DNA of 64,000 nucleotides, taken from Pontibacterium sp049603715 (lineage in GTDB: Bacteria > Pseudomonadota > Gammaproteobacteria > Pseudomonadales > Balneatricaceae). The notes under the pieces are model-generated. The model searched no databases. It saw only the letters and a program-made list of their open reading frames with translations, and was not told the DNA's origin. The stretch covers positions 1-64,000 of the forward strand of contig JBMYSW010000015.1 in NCBI GenBank assembly GCA_049603715.1, written 5' to 3'. The position numbers and the translations under genes are program-made. This document shows, piece by piece, positions 26,453-33,948 of the stretch (the stretch's first letter is position 1; the number at the start of each line of letters is the position of its first letter).

Positions 26453-27388
26453 TTAGTGGTCACCGTAAGGGTAAACACGTGTTGGAACGTCGTTAAGGTC
26501 GTCTTCGTCAATTTCTGCTACAAGGCGGACCATAGAGCCGTCGCCCTCTAACCAGCGAATAGGGAAGCCCATAATTTTAAAGCGTTTGCCCACCACCTTT
26601 TCTAAGTCGCCACCAACGTTTTCCCAACCGGTGATGCCGTTACCTAGCATGAGTTTGTGGCAAGGCTCCCATGTGCCGCCTGTACCTGCTTTTTCTTCGA
26701 TTTCGCCGTACAGCTCGTAATATTTTTCTTCACCAAAGTGAGCAATAAAGCGGTCTTTTTCGAACCATGCGTATGCTTCTTCACCGAACTTGTCGATAAA
26801 TTCTTCAACAATTGGGCGGCCCGATTTACCAGGAAGGTTCATTGGAATGCCGTTACGACCCATTGATGTATGTAATGGGTGGTCAAGTGCTTGTTGGTCC
26901 ATACCTACGGTTTTTACTTTGTGCTTTACAAACCAGTGGCCTGCTTCAACACCACATCCTGTTGCGTAGTGGAAGTAGTCTTTTGAGTCATCCCAGTTAA
27001 GGTGCATGCCTGTACGAATAATGATGATCATGCCTTCAAGCTCAGCGTGTGTAAGGCCTGCGCGCTCCATAGCATCATCCAAATCAGCTGCGGTAATAAG
27101 GCCCCAGACAGGTGTTTTTACGTCGAGGCATACCGCGTCGCCATAATATTCATCCAGTTCCATTTCGTGGGTGTAACGCGCACGGCGTCCATCAAACTCT
27201 TTGTCCATTACATGGCGAGGGGAGTCGGCGTGTGTACCACAGTGCATTACGATTTGCAGAGACTGTGTAAGTACACCTGATTTAGCAATGCCGTGAACGG
27301 TATCGATGTTTGGTTTTTTGAAGTAAGGCCAAACTGGCATGTTTGGGCCAAAAGGATGGCTAAGATCAACGAGAACTTTCTTGCCCAT
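26453..27388 (-). CDS. Cyclase-family (kynurenine formamidase-like) metal-dependent hydrolase
   Basis: 311 residues from ATG 27388, which has GGAG 7 bases upstream; the frame extends 40 codons further without a binding site and across the operator region. The metal-binding motif HCGTHADSPRH (49-59) matches the HxGTHxDxPxH signature of the cyclase/formamidase family (PF04199), whose members hydrolyse amides, esters or lactones. It is longer than typical 210-260-residue members, with extra sequence around 180-250. Operator-like element A lies about 105-130 bp upstream. Likely opens or hydrolyses an early intermediate. Confidence 0.88.
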   Translation of the reverse strand: MGKKVLVDLSHPFGPNMPVWPYFKKPNIDTVHGIAKSGVLTQSLQIVMHCGTHADSPRHVMDKEFDGRRARYTHEMELDEYYGDAVCLDVKTPVWGLITAADLDDAMERAGLTHAELEGMIIIIRTGMHLNWDDSKDYFHYATGCGVEAGHWFVKHKVKTVGMDQQALDHPLHTSMGRNGIPMNLPGKSGRPIVEEFIDKFGEEAYAWFEKDRFIAHFGEEKYYELYGEIEEKAGTGGTWEPCHKLMLGNGITGWENVGGDLEKVVGKRFKIMGFPIRWLEGDGSMVRLVAEIDEDDLNDVPTRVYPYGDH

Positions 27389-27481
27389 GAGGATTCTCCA
27401 AGTTTTACCTCTTAACGAAAACGTTGGGTGGCCGCTAATGGCTCGCGTTCGTCTACAGAGGCTAAGTATTATTTTTGTTGG

Positions 27482-27520
27482 TATAACGTGTACCGTTATA
27501 TGATGCACTGTACCGCAAAA
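27482..27520. promoter_or_regulatory. Operator-like element A upstream of the cyclase gene
   Basis: An inverted repeat TATAACG/CGTTATA (27482-27488, 27494-27500, 5-base spacer) overlaps a direct repeat TGTACCG (27489-27495 and 27509-27515, 20 bp apart). Bases 27491-27520 align with element B at 28571-28601: ACCGTTAT..GAT.CA.CTGTA.CG.AAAA. Confidence 0.55.
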
Positions 27521-27673
27521 TAAATTAAAGATTCAATGGATATATCGTAAATTTGTTCAAAAAAGTTAAATTAATTGAATTTATTTGGTTAATTCTTAAC
27601 TTTTGGTTCAGCTGTATTGATTGTGTTGTTGGCGAAAAGCGAGATAGGTGATATGAGCGAAAGGGGCACAAAA

Positions 27674-27706
27674 AAGGCTACCCGAGAAGGAATCTCGGGT
27701 AGCCTT
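27674..27706 (-). terminator. Rho-independent terminator of the IclR-family gene
   Basis: AAGGCTACCCGAG (27674-27686) and CTCGGGTAGCCTT (27694-27706), 7-base loop, A-run at 27671-27675 giving U's on the - strand. Confidence 0.92.
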
Positions 27707-27726
27707 ATAGGAAAAAGCGTGGGACG

Positions 27727-28494
27727 TTAAAAGAAGCTTTTAAGTTTTTGGGTGGCTTCGATTAAACGTTCGGTATTAATTGCTTGATTCCGTTTGAAGC
27801 GAGTACTTGGAACAGGTATCGAAAGTGCGTATATGGAACCTTCCGGGCCGATAAATGCTGAACCAACAGCAGATACTCCTTCTGTATGACCGTCAATATC
27901 AAGGGCATAACCTTGTCGGCGAACATCTTCAATCTCGGCAATCACTTCGGAAAGAGAGCGAGGTGTGCCTTCGTTATTTTTGATTTCTCGAGAGATCAGT
28001 GTGGCTGCAACCTCTTCGTCCATCAAGGCAAGCGCCGCTTTGCCATTAGCGGTAGTAGTCAGTGGGAAAATTTCACCTACGCCTGATCGCGTTCTGAGGC
28101 GATGAGACCCTTCAACCTGATCAATAAACACCATTTGGTTGTTTCTAAATACCGCGAGGTCAGTGGTTTCGCCGGTCAATTCTGACAACTCAGCCAAAAA
28201 AGGGTGGGCAATTTCAGCTACGTCCATTTTTCCTGCTGAGGCCAAAGATTGAATTTCTGGGCCAAGGCGAAGGCCGCCTTCCGCTGAGGTCATAATAACC
28301 AACTGTTCATCGAGTAGTGCGTTGACGATGCGTTGTACTGTAGAGCGGGGCAGCCCTACTTTTTCAGCGATTTGGCCGAGGCTCAAGCCTTTGTTGTCAT
28401 CTCTGAGTGTTCGGAGGATGGCTGCCGCTCTGGAGATGACCTTAACTCCTTGATTTGGCGCGTTTTCTTTTACTGTTTTGGCTTGCATTTTCAT
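27727..28494 (-). CDS. IclR-family transcriptional regulator
   Basis: 255 residues. N-terminal winged helix-turn-helix (about 17-80: ISRAAAILRTLRD, LSLGQIAEKVGLPRSTVQRI) and C-terminal IclR effector domain (about 95-255, with TTTANGKAALALM and LDIDGHTEGVSAVGSAF). It is transcribed away from the cupin operon, with a palindromic element (28581-28596) in the shared region. Three similar elements precede the symporter, cyclase and cupin genes, so this is the likely repressor of the locus; the effector is presumably the substrate or an intermediate. Confidence 0.93.
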   Translation of the reverse strand: MKMQAKTVKENAPNQGVKVISRAAAILRTLRDDNKGLSLGQIAEKVGLPRSTVQRIVNALLDEQLVIMTSAEGGLRLGPEIQSLASAGKMDVAEIAHPFLAELSELTGETTDLAVFRNNQMVFIDQVEGSHRLRTRSGVGEIFPLTTTANGKAALALMDEEVAATLISREIKNNEGTPRSLSEVIAEIEDVRRQGYALDIDGHTEGVSAVGSAFIGPEGSIYALSIPVPSTRFKRNQAINTERLIEATQKLKSFF

Positions 28495-28568
28495 CCTCGA
28501 CTATTTGGATAGTGGCGTAATTCTACCCTTAATCGAAGAAACCAAGCAATTTTTGTTTAATAATCACG

Positions 28569-28601
28569 TTGACCGTTATTCGATACAGCTGTATCGTAAA
28601 A
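28569..28601 (+). promoter_or_regulatory. Promoter of the cupin operon with overlapping operator-like element B
   Basis: -35 TTGACC (28569-28574), 17-base spacer, -10 TATCGT (28592-28597). The perfect 16-bp palindrome CGATACAGCTGTATCG (28581-28596) fills most of the spacer and the -10 box, a classic repressor position. It lies between the divergent iclR and cupin genes, so autoregulation is likely. Confidence 0.7.
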
Positions 28602-28638
28602 AATCTATCTCATAAAAATAATCAAAGAGGTATCGGTT

Positions 28639-28986
28639 GTGAAGTTACGTCGATTTAACGAGGCGTTGCCCTATGACGCCCCTAACCATTTCGAGTGCAA
28701 GGCACTTCGCCTAGCTGGATTCGAAGAAGGTAGTTCTGAAAACTTTTGGGTTGGCTGCTCGCACTTTTTACCGGGTGGCGGTGCAGGCCCAGATAGTTCC
28801 CCCCTCGAAAAAGTCTATATCGTCCTTTCTGGTGAACTCACTGTGGAGGTGAACGGTGAGACTCATACAGCAGGTGCCATGGATTCGGTTGTGATACCTG
28901 CGGATGAAATAAGAAAAATAATTAATAACGGAAACACTGTCGTGACCATGTTGGTGGTAATGCCTTACCCCCAGAGCGCGCAGTAA
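28639..28986 (+). CDS. Small cupin-domain protein
   Basis: 115 residues, GTG start with AGAGG 8 bases upstream. The single cupin barrel shows GSSENFWVGCSHFLPGGGAGP and VYIVLSGELTVEVNGE, followed by AGAMDSVVIPADEIRKI. The metal-binding histidines of classical cupin motif 1 are partly missing (G-P-D in place of H-x-H), so it may bind a ligand instead of acting as a dioxygenase. First gene of the operon that continues with the SDR, dehydrogenase and BKACE genes. Confidence 0.82.
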   Translation: MKLRRFNEALPYDAPNHFECKALRLAGFEEGSSENFWVGCSHFLPGGGAGPDSSPLEKVYIVLSGELTVEVNGETHTAGAMDSVVIPADEIRKIINNGNTVVTMLVVMPYPQSAQ

Positions 28987-28997
28987 GGAGTCATGCG

Positions 28998-29795
28998 ATG
29001 AGCTTTTTTTCGAAACCACAAAATATTTTTAATGTCAGCGGCAAAACAGCTCTTATCACGGGGGCGTCAGGTGCATTCGGTGTTGTTGCAGCAAAAGTCT
29101 TAGCGGGTGCGGGTTGTAACCTATTGCTCGCAGCAGGCAGCGCTGATGCGCTGCGAGAAATTGCCGACGAATGTCGAGCGTTGGGCGCAAACGTTGTTGA
29201 AATGAATGCTCGCCCTAGTGATGAGGCAAGTTGTGTCGAAATGGTGGCAGCCGCAAAAGATGTGTTTGGCCAGTTAGACATTCTTGTTGTCGCAAGCGGC
29301 ATGAATAAGGTGGCACCTATCGATGAAATGACGTTAGACACCTTTAACAGTGTGATGGATGCCAACACTACACAGTCATGGATGCTAGCTAAGGCAGCTA
29401 CCGCCCAAATGAAGCGTCAAGGCGGCGGTGGAAAAATCGTTTTTGTTTCCTCAGCCCGCGGCTTATTGGGGCATCCAAATGGATATACCGCTTACTGCGC
29501 CTCCAAAGCAGCAGTGGATGGTATTACCAAGGCACTCGGCTGTGAGCTTGGTCCTCAGAATATTACGGTTAATGCGATTGCGCCTACGGTGTTCCGCTCG
29601 CCTTTAACGGCATGGATGTTTGAGGATACCGATGAGGCGAAAAAAGTACGTGATGGCTTCTTAGCGCGAGTTCCAGTTGGTCGTTTAGGCGAACCAGAGG
29701 ACCTTGCGGGGCCGTTATTATTTTTAAGTTCTAAGGCGTCTGACTTTTATACGGGCCATGTTTTATATGCCGATGGTGGCTACACCGCTGGTTAA
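28998..29795 (+). CDS. Short-chain dehydrogenase/reductase (SDR)
   Basis: 265 residues. Cofactor motif TGASGAFG (21-28; the usual second glycine is Ala26), catalytic Ser at about 152 in VFVSSARG, and Tyr166-x3-Lys170 in YCASK. The C-terminal YADGGYTAG is typical of classical SDRs. Such enzymes oxidise or reduce hydroxyl/keto groups with NAD(P). It starts 12 bp after the cupin gene, so they share a transcript. In this locus it may oxidise a hydroxy-acid intermediate; the substrate is not predictable. Confidence 0.92.
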   Translation: MSFFSKPQNIFNVSGKTALITGASGAFGVVAAKVLAGAGCNLLLAAGSADALREIADECRALGANVVEMNARPSDEASCVEMVAAAKDVFGQLDILVVASGMNKVAPIDEMTLDTFNSVMDANTTQSWMLAKAATAQMKRQGGGGKIVFVSSARGLLGHPNGYTAYCASKAAVDGITKALGCELGPQNITVNAIAPTVFRSPLTAWMFEDTDEAKKVRDGFLARVPVGRLGEPEDLAGPLLFLSSKASDFYTGHVLYADGGYTAG

Positions 29796-29806
29796 GGAGA
29801 GCTGCT

Positions 29807-30742
29807 GTGGAAACGTCGAATGCGATGAATATTTCTATTATTGGCGCTGGACTTATGGGGCAAGGTATTGCCTTGACTTGCCTGCGAGCGGGTCATCGAG
29901 TCTCGGTATATGACCCGAGTGCAGATGCCATTGCTTCGTTATCGGGTCGAGTGGCTACCGGTCTCGCTGCACTGGGTGAATCAGCTGCGGCCATTGAACG
30001 TATGCTCAAAAACTTATTTCCGTCGCTGAGTTTAAAGCCATGCGTCGAGCATGCTGATTTTGTTACTGAGGCGGTACCAGAGAAGCTGGAACTTAAGCAG
30101 CGTATTTTTGCAGAGGTCGAATCTTATGTCAGTCGAGAATGCGTTTTGGCATCAAATACCTCTGTCATTCCTATTACAAAAATTATGAGCGGCTTAGTTT
30201 ATAAAGACCGAGCGTTAGGCACCCACTGGTGGAACCCAGCGCACCTTATTCCCTTGGTTGAGGTGGTGAAAACGGCAGACACAAGTGAGCTGGCAATGGA
30301 CTTTACTGTCGAACTTTTAGCCGGAATAGGTAAAACCCCTGTGCGTGTTGAAAAAGATGTACCTGGTTTTATTGGGAATCGCTTACAGCATGCGCTTTGG
30401 CGAGAGGCTGTTAGCTTAGTTGAACATGGTGTCTGTGATGCTGCTGCCGTGGATACGGTGATTAAGTCCAGCTTTGGACGTCGGTTAGCGGTGCTTGGCC
30501 CGCTTGAAAATGCAGATTTGGTGGGTACCGATTTAACTCAAGATATTCATAGCCAAGTGCTCTATGACTTGGATGCCTCTGATAGGCCGTCGCCTTACCT
30601 TGATGCACTTGTTGCGCAAGGAAAGCTGGGTATGAAGTCGGGTCAGGGCTTTTATGTTTGGCAAGATGGGGATGCCGCGAAAATACAACGCAAAGTGATC
30701 TCTCATTTGACCGAACTCCAGCAGGTGCTTGAGGCCGATTAA
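29807..30742 (+). CDS. 3-hydroxyacyl-CoA dehydrogenase-family NAD-dependent dehydrogenase
   Basis: 311 residues, GTG start behind AAGGAGA (29794-29800). The NAD-binding motif is IIGAGLMGQGIAL; the catalytic region has FVTEAVPE, SNTSVIPI and THWWNPAHLIPLVEVV; the C-terminal domain has DVPGFIGNRLQHALWREA. It is a single-domain member without crotonase fusion. Relatives include L-carnitine dehydrogenase and lambda-crystallin-type enzymes that act on free beta-hydroxy acids. Being directly upstream of a BKACE enzyme, it likely produces the beta-keto acid that enzyme cleaves. Confidence 0.9.
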   Translation: METSNAMNISIIGAGLMGQGIALTCLRAGHRVSVYDPSADAIASLSGRVATGLAALGESAAAIERMLKNLFPSLSLKPCVEHADFVTEAVPEKLELKQRIFAEVESYVSRECVLASNTSVIPITKIMSGLVYKDRALGTHWWNPAHLIPLVEVVKTADTSELAMDFTVELLAGIGKTPVRVEKDVPGFIGNRLQHALWREAVSLVEHGVCDAAAVDTVIKSSFGRRLAVLGPLENADLVGTDLTQDIHSQVLYDLDASDRPSPYLDALVAQGKLGMKSGQGFYVWQDGDAAKIQRKVISHLTELQQVLEAD

Positions 30743-30798
30743 CTCGCTGCCCCACGTCAAGCACCACTATTTACAATAACAATTATCAGGAGTGAGTT

Positions 30799-31734
30799 AT
30801 GGCTCGCAAACAAAAAACCATTATTTCTTGTGCCATTACTGGCGCTATTCATACTCCAACAATGTCAGATGCATTGCCTTTTAAACCTGAAGATATCGCT
30901 CAGCAAGCGATTGACGCAGCTGAGGCCGGAGCTTCGATTTTGCACCTACATGCGCGTAATCCCGAGACAGGCGCCGTATCAATTGACCCTGAACACTTTA
31001 AAAAGTTCTTGCCTGTGATTAAAGAAGCGACGGATGCAGTCGTAAATATTTCTACGGGTGGCAGCCTGTTAAACACAATGGAGGAGCGCATTGCGCCTGC
31101 TAAGTGGGCCTCACCTGAAATGTGCTCTTTGAATATGGGGTCAATGAACTTCTCGATGCATCCATTGGCTAATCGTTACGATGAGTGGAAGTTTGATTGG
31201 GAGGAGGAGTACTTGCGTAACTCTGATACCTACATTTTCCGCAATACGTTTGCCGATATAAAGTATGTCGCAAAAGAACTAGGGGAAGATTTAGGTGTTA
31301 AATTTGAGCATGAGTGCTACGACGTTGGCCACCTATATAACCTTAAATTTTGCTTAGATTCAGGTATGTTTAAGCCACCTTTGTTTATCCAGTTTATTTA
31401 TGGAATTTTGGGCGGAATAGGTGCTGATTTAGATAACTTAATGTTCATGAAACGCACCGCAGATCGCCTCTTTGGCGACAACTACCAGTGGTCTGTATTG
31501 GGAGCTGGTAATGCTCAAATGTCGTTTGCAACAACGTCGACGCAACTCGGTGGCAACGTGCGTGTTGGGCTAGAGGATTCGCTGTTTATCAAGCGCGGTG
31601 AGTTAGCCGAGTCGAACGCTCAGCAGGTGACGAAGATTCGCTCTATCATCGAGTCATTGGGCAGTGAAGTGGCAAGCCCTGACGAAACTCGAGAGATGCT
31701 TGGTCTTAAAGGAAGTGATCAGACTAAGTTCTAA
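30799..31734 (+). CDS. Beta-keto acid cleavage enzyme (BKACE; 3-keto-5-aminohexanoate cleavage family)
   Basis: 311 residues. Zinc ligands His49 and His51 in LHLHARNPETG, plus VVNISTGG and FEHECYDVGHL, identify the BKACE (DUF849) family. Known members use acetyl-CoA and a beta-keto acid to give acetoacetate and a new acyl-CoA; specificity differs between subfamilies and includes dehydrocarnitine and 3-keto-5-aminohexanoate. CAGGAG precedes ATG 30799. It is the last gene of the operon, ending at a terminator. The CoA-transferase pair downstream would activate the acetoacetate it forms. Confidence 0.92.
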   Translation: MARKQKTIISCAITGAIHTPTMSDALPFKPEDIAQQAIDAAEAGASILHLHARNPETGAVSIDPEHFKKFLPVIKEATDAVVNISTGGSLLNTMEERIAPAKWASPEMCSLNMGSMNFSMHPLANRYDEWKFDWEEEYLRNSDTYIFRNTFADIKYVAKELGEDLGVKFEHECYDVGHLYNLKFCLDSGMFKPPLFIQFIYGILGGIGADLDNLMFMKRTADRLFGDNYQWSVLGAGNAQMSFATTSTQLGGNVRVGLEDSLFIKRGELAESNAQQVTKIRSIIESLGSEVASPDETREMLGLKGSDQTKF

Positions 31735-31781
31735 CTTAGTTGTTTTACAGAAGGGCCGTTTACGTATCTAACGCTCAGATC

Positions 31782-31816
31782 AAGCCGATATAATGCGAAG
31801 TTATATCGGCTTTTTT
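31782..31816. terminator. Rho-independent terminator after the BKACE gene
   Basis: AAGCCGATATAA (31782-31793) and TTATATCGGCTT (31801-31812), 7-base loop, then T's. Confidence 0.93.
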
Positions 31817-31824
31817 GTGCATTT

Positions 31825-32231
31825 TTACTTCGGCTCATGCTCAAGCAGTACTTCAAGGGCCGCCCTCATTGCTTCCTGCATTGCTGGAGCACCGCAATAT
31901 ACTCCCGAGTGGAGGATAACTTCACGGATTTCTTCAGGGCTGCAGCCGTTGTTTAGTGCGCCTCGAACGTGGCCCTTTAGCTCCGTTGGTGCCTTAAGCG
32001 CGGCTAGCATAGCGATGGTGCCTTAAGCGCGGCTAGCATAGCGATGGTGACAAGTGACCGTGTTTGACGACTGATTCCCTCGCGCTGCCAAGTAGAGCCC
32101 CATGCATGCTCGTTAATCCAGTCCTGCATTGGAGCAGTGTATTCGTTGGTGTTGTTCATGGCTCGATCGACAAATACTTGTCCCATTACTTGTGTACGTG
32201 TATTCAAGCCTTTCTGTTTATTGTCGCTCAT
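31825..32231 (-). pseudogene. Carboxymuconolactone decarboxylase-family protein, frameshifted by a 29-bp tandem duplication
   Basis: Reading from 32231, the first 75 residues end in ...VTIAMLAALKAPSLC and stop; a second frame begins with the same MLAALKAP and continues to 31825 with TELKGHVRGALNNGCSPEEI and LHSGVYCGAPAMQEA. The cause is a direct duplication of 29 bases (31991-32019 and 32020-32048); 29 is not a multiple of 3. Removing one copy restores a continuous protein of about 126 residues with the CMD-family pattern (H-x3-C in LHSGVYC) seen in PcaC-like proteins. The ribosome binding region and both ends are intact, so the event is recent or an assembly error. The intact gene would belong to the catabolic locus. 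Confidence 0.85.
31991..32048. repeat. 29-bp tandem direct duplication
   Basis: Two perfect copies (gccttaagcgcggctagcat... at 31991-32019 and 32020-32048), with a few bases of flanking identity (tggt on the left, tg on the right). It sits in the conserved core of the CMD-family gene. Confidence 0.97.
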
Positions 32232-32351
32232 GTTCGGTCTCTTATTTTCGTAGGTTCAATAGAGGGGTTATCTCTTTTTATCTATACGCTCGCAATGAGG
32301 CTTTTTAAATAGTGACTATTAATGAAAGTAATTAAGGGTGAGTTATAAAAG

Positions 32352-32386
32352 AAAAAAACCGGTAACCTACAGAGTAGGATTACCGG
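32352..32386 (-). terminator. Rho-independent terminator of the CoA-transferase operon
   Basis: CCGGTAACCTAC (32359-32370) pairs with GTAGGATTACCGG (32374-32386) with one bulged A; A-run at 32352-32358 gives U's on the - strand. Confidence 0.87.
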
Positions 32387-32423
32387 CATCAAAGGGATAG
32401 AGCATTTTGTGCTTTAGAGCAGG

Positions 32424-33083
32424 TCAGTTGAAGCTCATTTCAACTACGGTTTCGGGAATCAACAGCTTTCCGGCTGTTTTTTCCTGAATCTCTTCGATGG
32501 AAACGCCGGGTGCGCGTTCTCTTAAAATAAATTGTCCATCTTCGATTTCTAAATACGCAAGGTCGGTGAGCACCTTCTTAATACATCCAGCGCCTGTTAA
32601 CGGCAGGGAGCATTTGCTAAGAAGCTTTGACTCTCCGTCTTTAGAAGCGTGAGTCATGGTGACAATAATGTTTTCGGCGCCAGCAACGAGATCCATGGCG
32701 CCGCCCATGCCTTTTACTAACTTACCAGGAATAACCCAAGAGGCGATGTTACCGCTAGTGTCAACTTCAAATGCACCGAGTACGGTCAGGTCGACATGGC
32801 CACCGCGAATCATTGCGAACGATTCGGCTGATGAAAAAATTGATGCGCCGTCGACAGAAGTCACGGTTTGTTTACCAGCGTTGATCATGTCTGCATCGAC
32901 CTGATCGTCCGCCGGAAAAGGGCCCATGCCCAACAGGCCGTTTTCCGATTGCAACATGACATTAATGTCTTTTGGAATATAGTTGGCTACCAACGTTGGA
33001 ATGCCAATCCCTAAATTCACATAATCACCGTCGTTGATTTCGCGGGCGACCCGCTGTGCCATTTGTTCTCGAGTTAATGCCAT
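32424..33083 (-). CDS. scoB: 3-oxoacid CoA-transferase subunit B
   Basis: 219 residues. Catalytic glutamate Glu47 in MLQSENGLLGMGP, with YVNLGIGIPTLVANYIP before it and GGAMDLVAGAENIIVTMTH later, all standard for the beta subunit of succinyl-CoA:3-ketoacid CoA-transferase. With subunit A it converts acetoacetate plus succinyl-CoA into acetoacetyl-CoA. The start follows subunit A by 45 bp. PcaJ and AtoA are close relatives, so the acceptor acid is not certain, but acetoacetate from the BKACE reaction fits. Confidence 0.9.
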   Translation of the reverse strand: MALTREQMAQRVAREINDGDYVNLGIGIPTLVANYIPKDINVMLQSENGLLGMGPFPADDQVDADMINAGKQTVTSVDGASIFSSAESFAMIRGGHVDLTVLGAFEVDTSGNIASWVIPGKLVKGMGGAMDLVAGAENIIVTMTHASKDGESKLLSKCSLPLTGAGCIKKVLTDLAYLEIEDGQFILRERAPGVSIEEIQEKTAGKLLIPETVVEMSFN

Positions 33084-33128
33084 TTTTTTGCCTTTATTTT
33101 AAACATTTGAGAAAGCCGTTAGTCGAAT

Positions 33129-33824
33129 TTAGCGTGTGGTACGTTGTTCGATTCGCTTTTCGAAGGTGCCAAGAATGACACGATCAACATAGATACCTGG
33201 AGTGTGAATCTGGTCGGGAGTGAGTTCTCCGGGCTCTACGATTTCTTCGACCTCTACCACAGTGACTTTGCCCGCAGTGGCAGCCATCGGGTTGAAGTTT
33301 TGTGCGGTATGGCGGTAAACAACATTTCCGTAGCGATCTGCCTTCCAGCCTTTAATAATCGCAAAGTCACCGGTAATGGCTTCCTCTAAAATGTAATCTT
33401 TGCCGTCGAACTTTCTGCTTTCTTTTCCTTCACCCACGGGGGTTCCAAACCCAGTTGCGGTATAAAAAGCGGGTATACCTGCGCCGCCAGCTCTCATTTT
33501 TTCGGCAAGCGTTCCCTGAGGGGTAAGCTCAACTTCAAGGTCACCACTTAATAGCTGTTGTTCAAAAAGTTTATTTTCCCCTACGTAGGAAGCCACCATC
33601 TTTTTGATTTGCTTGTCTTCTAAAAGAAGGCCTAGGCCAAAGCCGTCAACGCCGCAGTTATTGGAGACCACAGTAAGATTTTTAACCTTACTTGTTTTGA
33701 TATGTTGGATAAGGTTTTCAGGAATACCACATAAGCCAAAGCCACCTGCTAAGATGGTCATGCCGTCAGCAATACCTTCGATGGCGTCCTCATAGCTGTC
33801 CACCACTTTATTTAAACCCGCCAT
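33129..33824 (-). CDS. scoA: 3-oxoacid CoA-transferase subunit A
   Basis: 231 residues with the alpha-subunit signatures MTILAGGFGLCGIPENLI near the N-terminus, VVSNNCGVDGFGLGLLL, and GGAGIPAFYTATGFGTPVGEGK. First gene of the two-gene operon. It diverges from the LysR-type gene across a 123-bp region holding a near-perfect palindrome. Together with subunit B it forms the heterotetrameric CoA-transferase that feeds acetoacetate to thiolase; no thiolase gene is in the window. Confidence 0.92.
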   Translation of the reverse strand: MAGLNKVVDSYEDAIEGIADGMTILAGGFGLCGIPENLIQHIKTSKVKNLTVVSNNCGVDGFGLGLLLEDKQIKKMVASYVGENKLFEQQLLSGDLEVELTPQGTLAEKMRAGGAGIPAFYTATGFGTPVGEGKESRKFDGKDYILEEAITGDFAIIKGWKADRYGNVVYRHTAQNFNPMAATAGKVTVVEVEEIVEPGELTPDQIHTPGIYVDRVILGTFEKRIEQRTTR

Positions 33825-33927
33825 ATTTTTTGTCCTCTGCTTTTTTTTGTTGTGCGAGACGCTCGCTGGGGTAGGTTTAATCTTGCAAGAAGTTGTTTAT
33901 TAAATTAAGTTTGTTTTTATACGCAAA

Positions 33928-33948
33928 TTAATAAGTTGAACTAATTAA
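33928..33948. promoter_or_regulatory. 21-bp inverted repeat overlapping the LysR-type gene start
   Basis: TTAATAAGTT (33928-33937), central G, AACTAATTAA (33939-33948); one mismatch between arms. AT-rich dyads of this kind are typical LysR-type binding sites. The right arm ends on the first base of the regulator's ATG, suggesting autoregulation and control of the divergent CoA-transferase genes. Confidence 0.55.

Larger units (their letters stand above)
27389..27726. other. 338-bp region between the cyclase and iclR-type genes
   Basis: No gene. Contains operator-like element A (27482-27520) for the cyclase gene and the iclR terminator (27674-27706). The stretch between them is AT-rich with nothing recognisable. 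Confidence 0.55.

Noticed and set aside
27389..27508. 40-residue N-terminal extension of the cyclase-family protein
   Set aside because: It has no ribosome binding site and overlaps the operator-like element; MGKKVLVDLSHPFG is the normal family start.
31825..32231. Two separate small genes in the CMD region
   Set aside because: The two frames share the duplicated MLAALKAP segment and together form one known family protein, so they are one broken gene.
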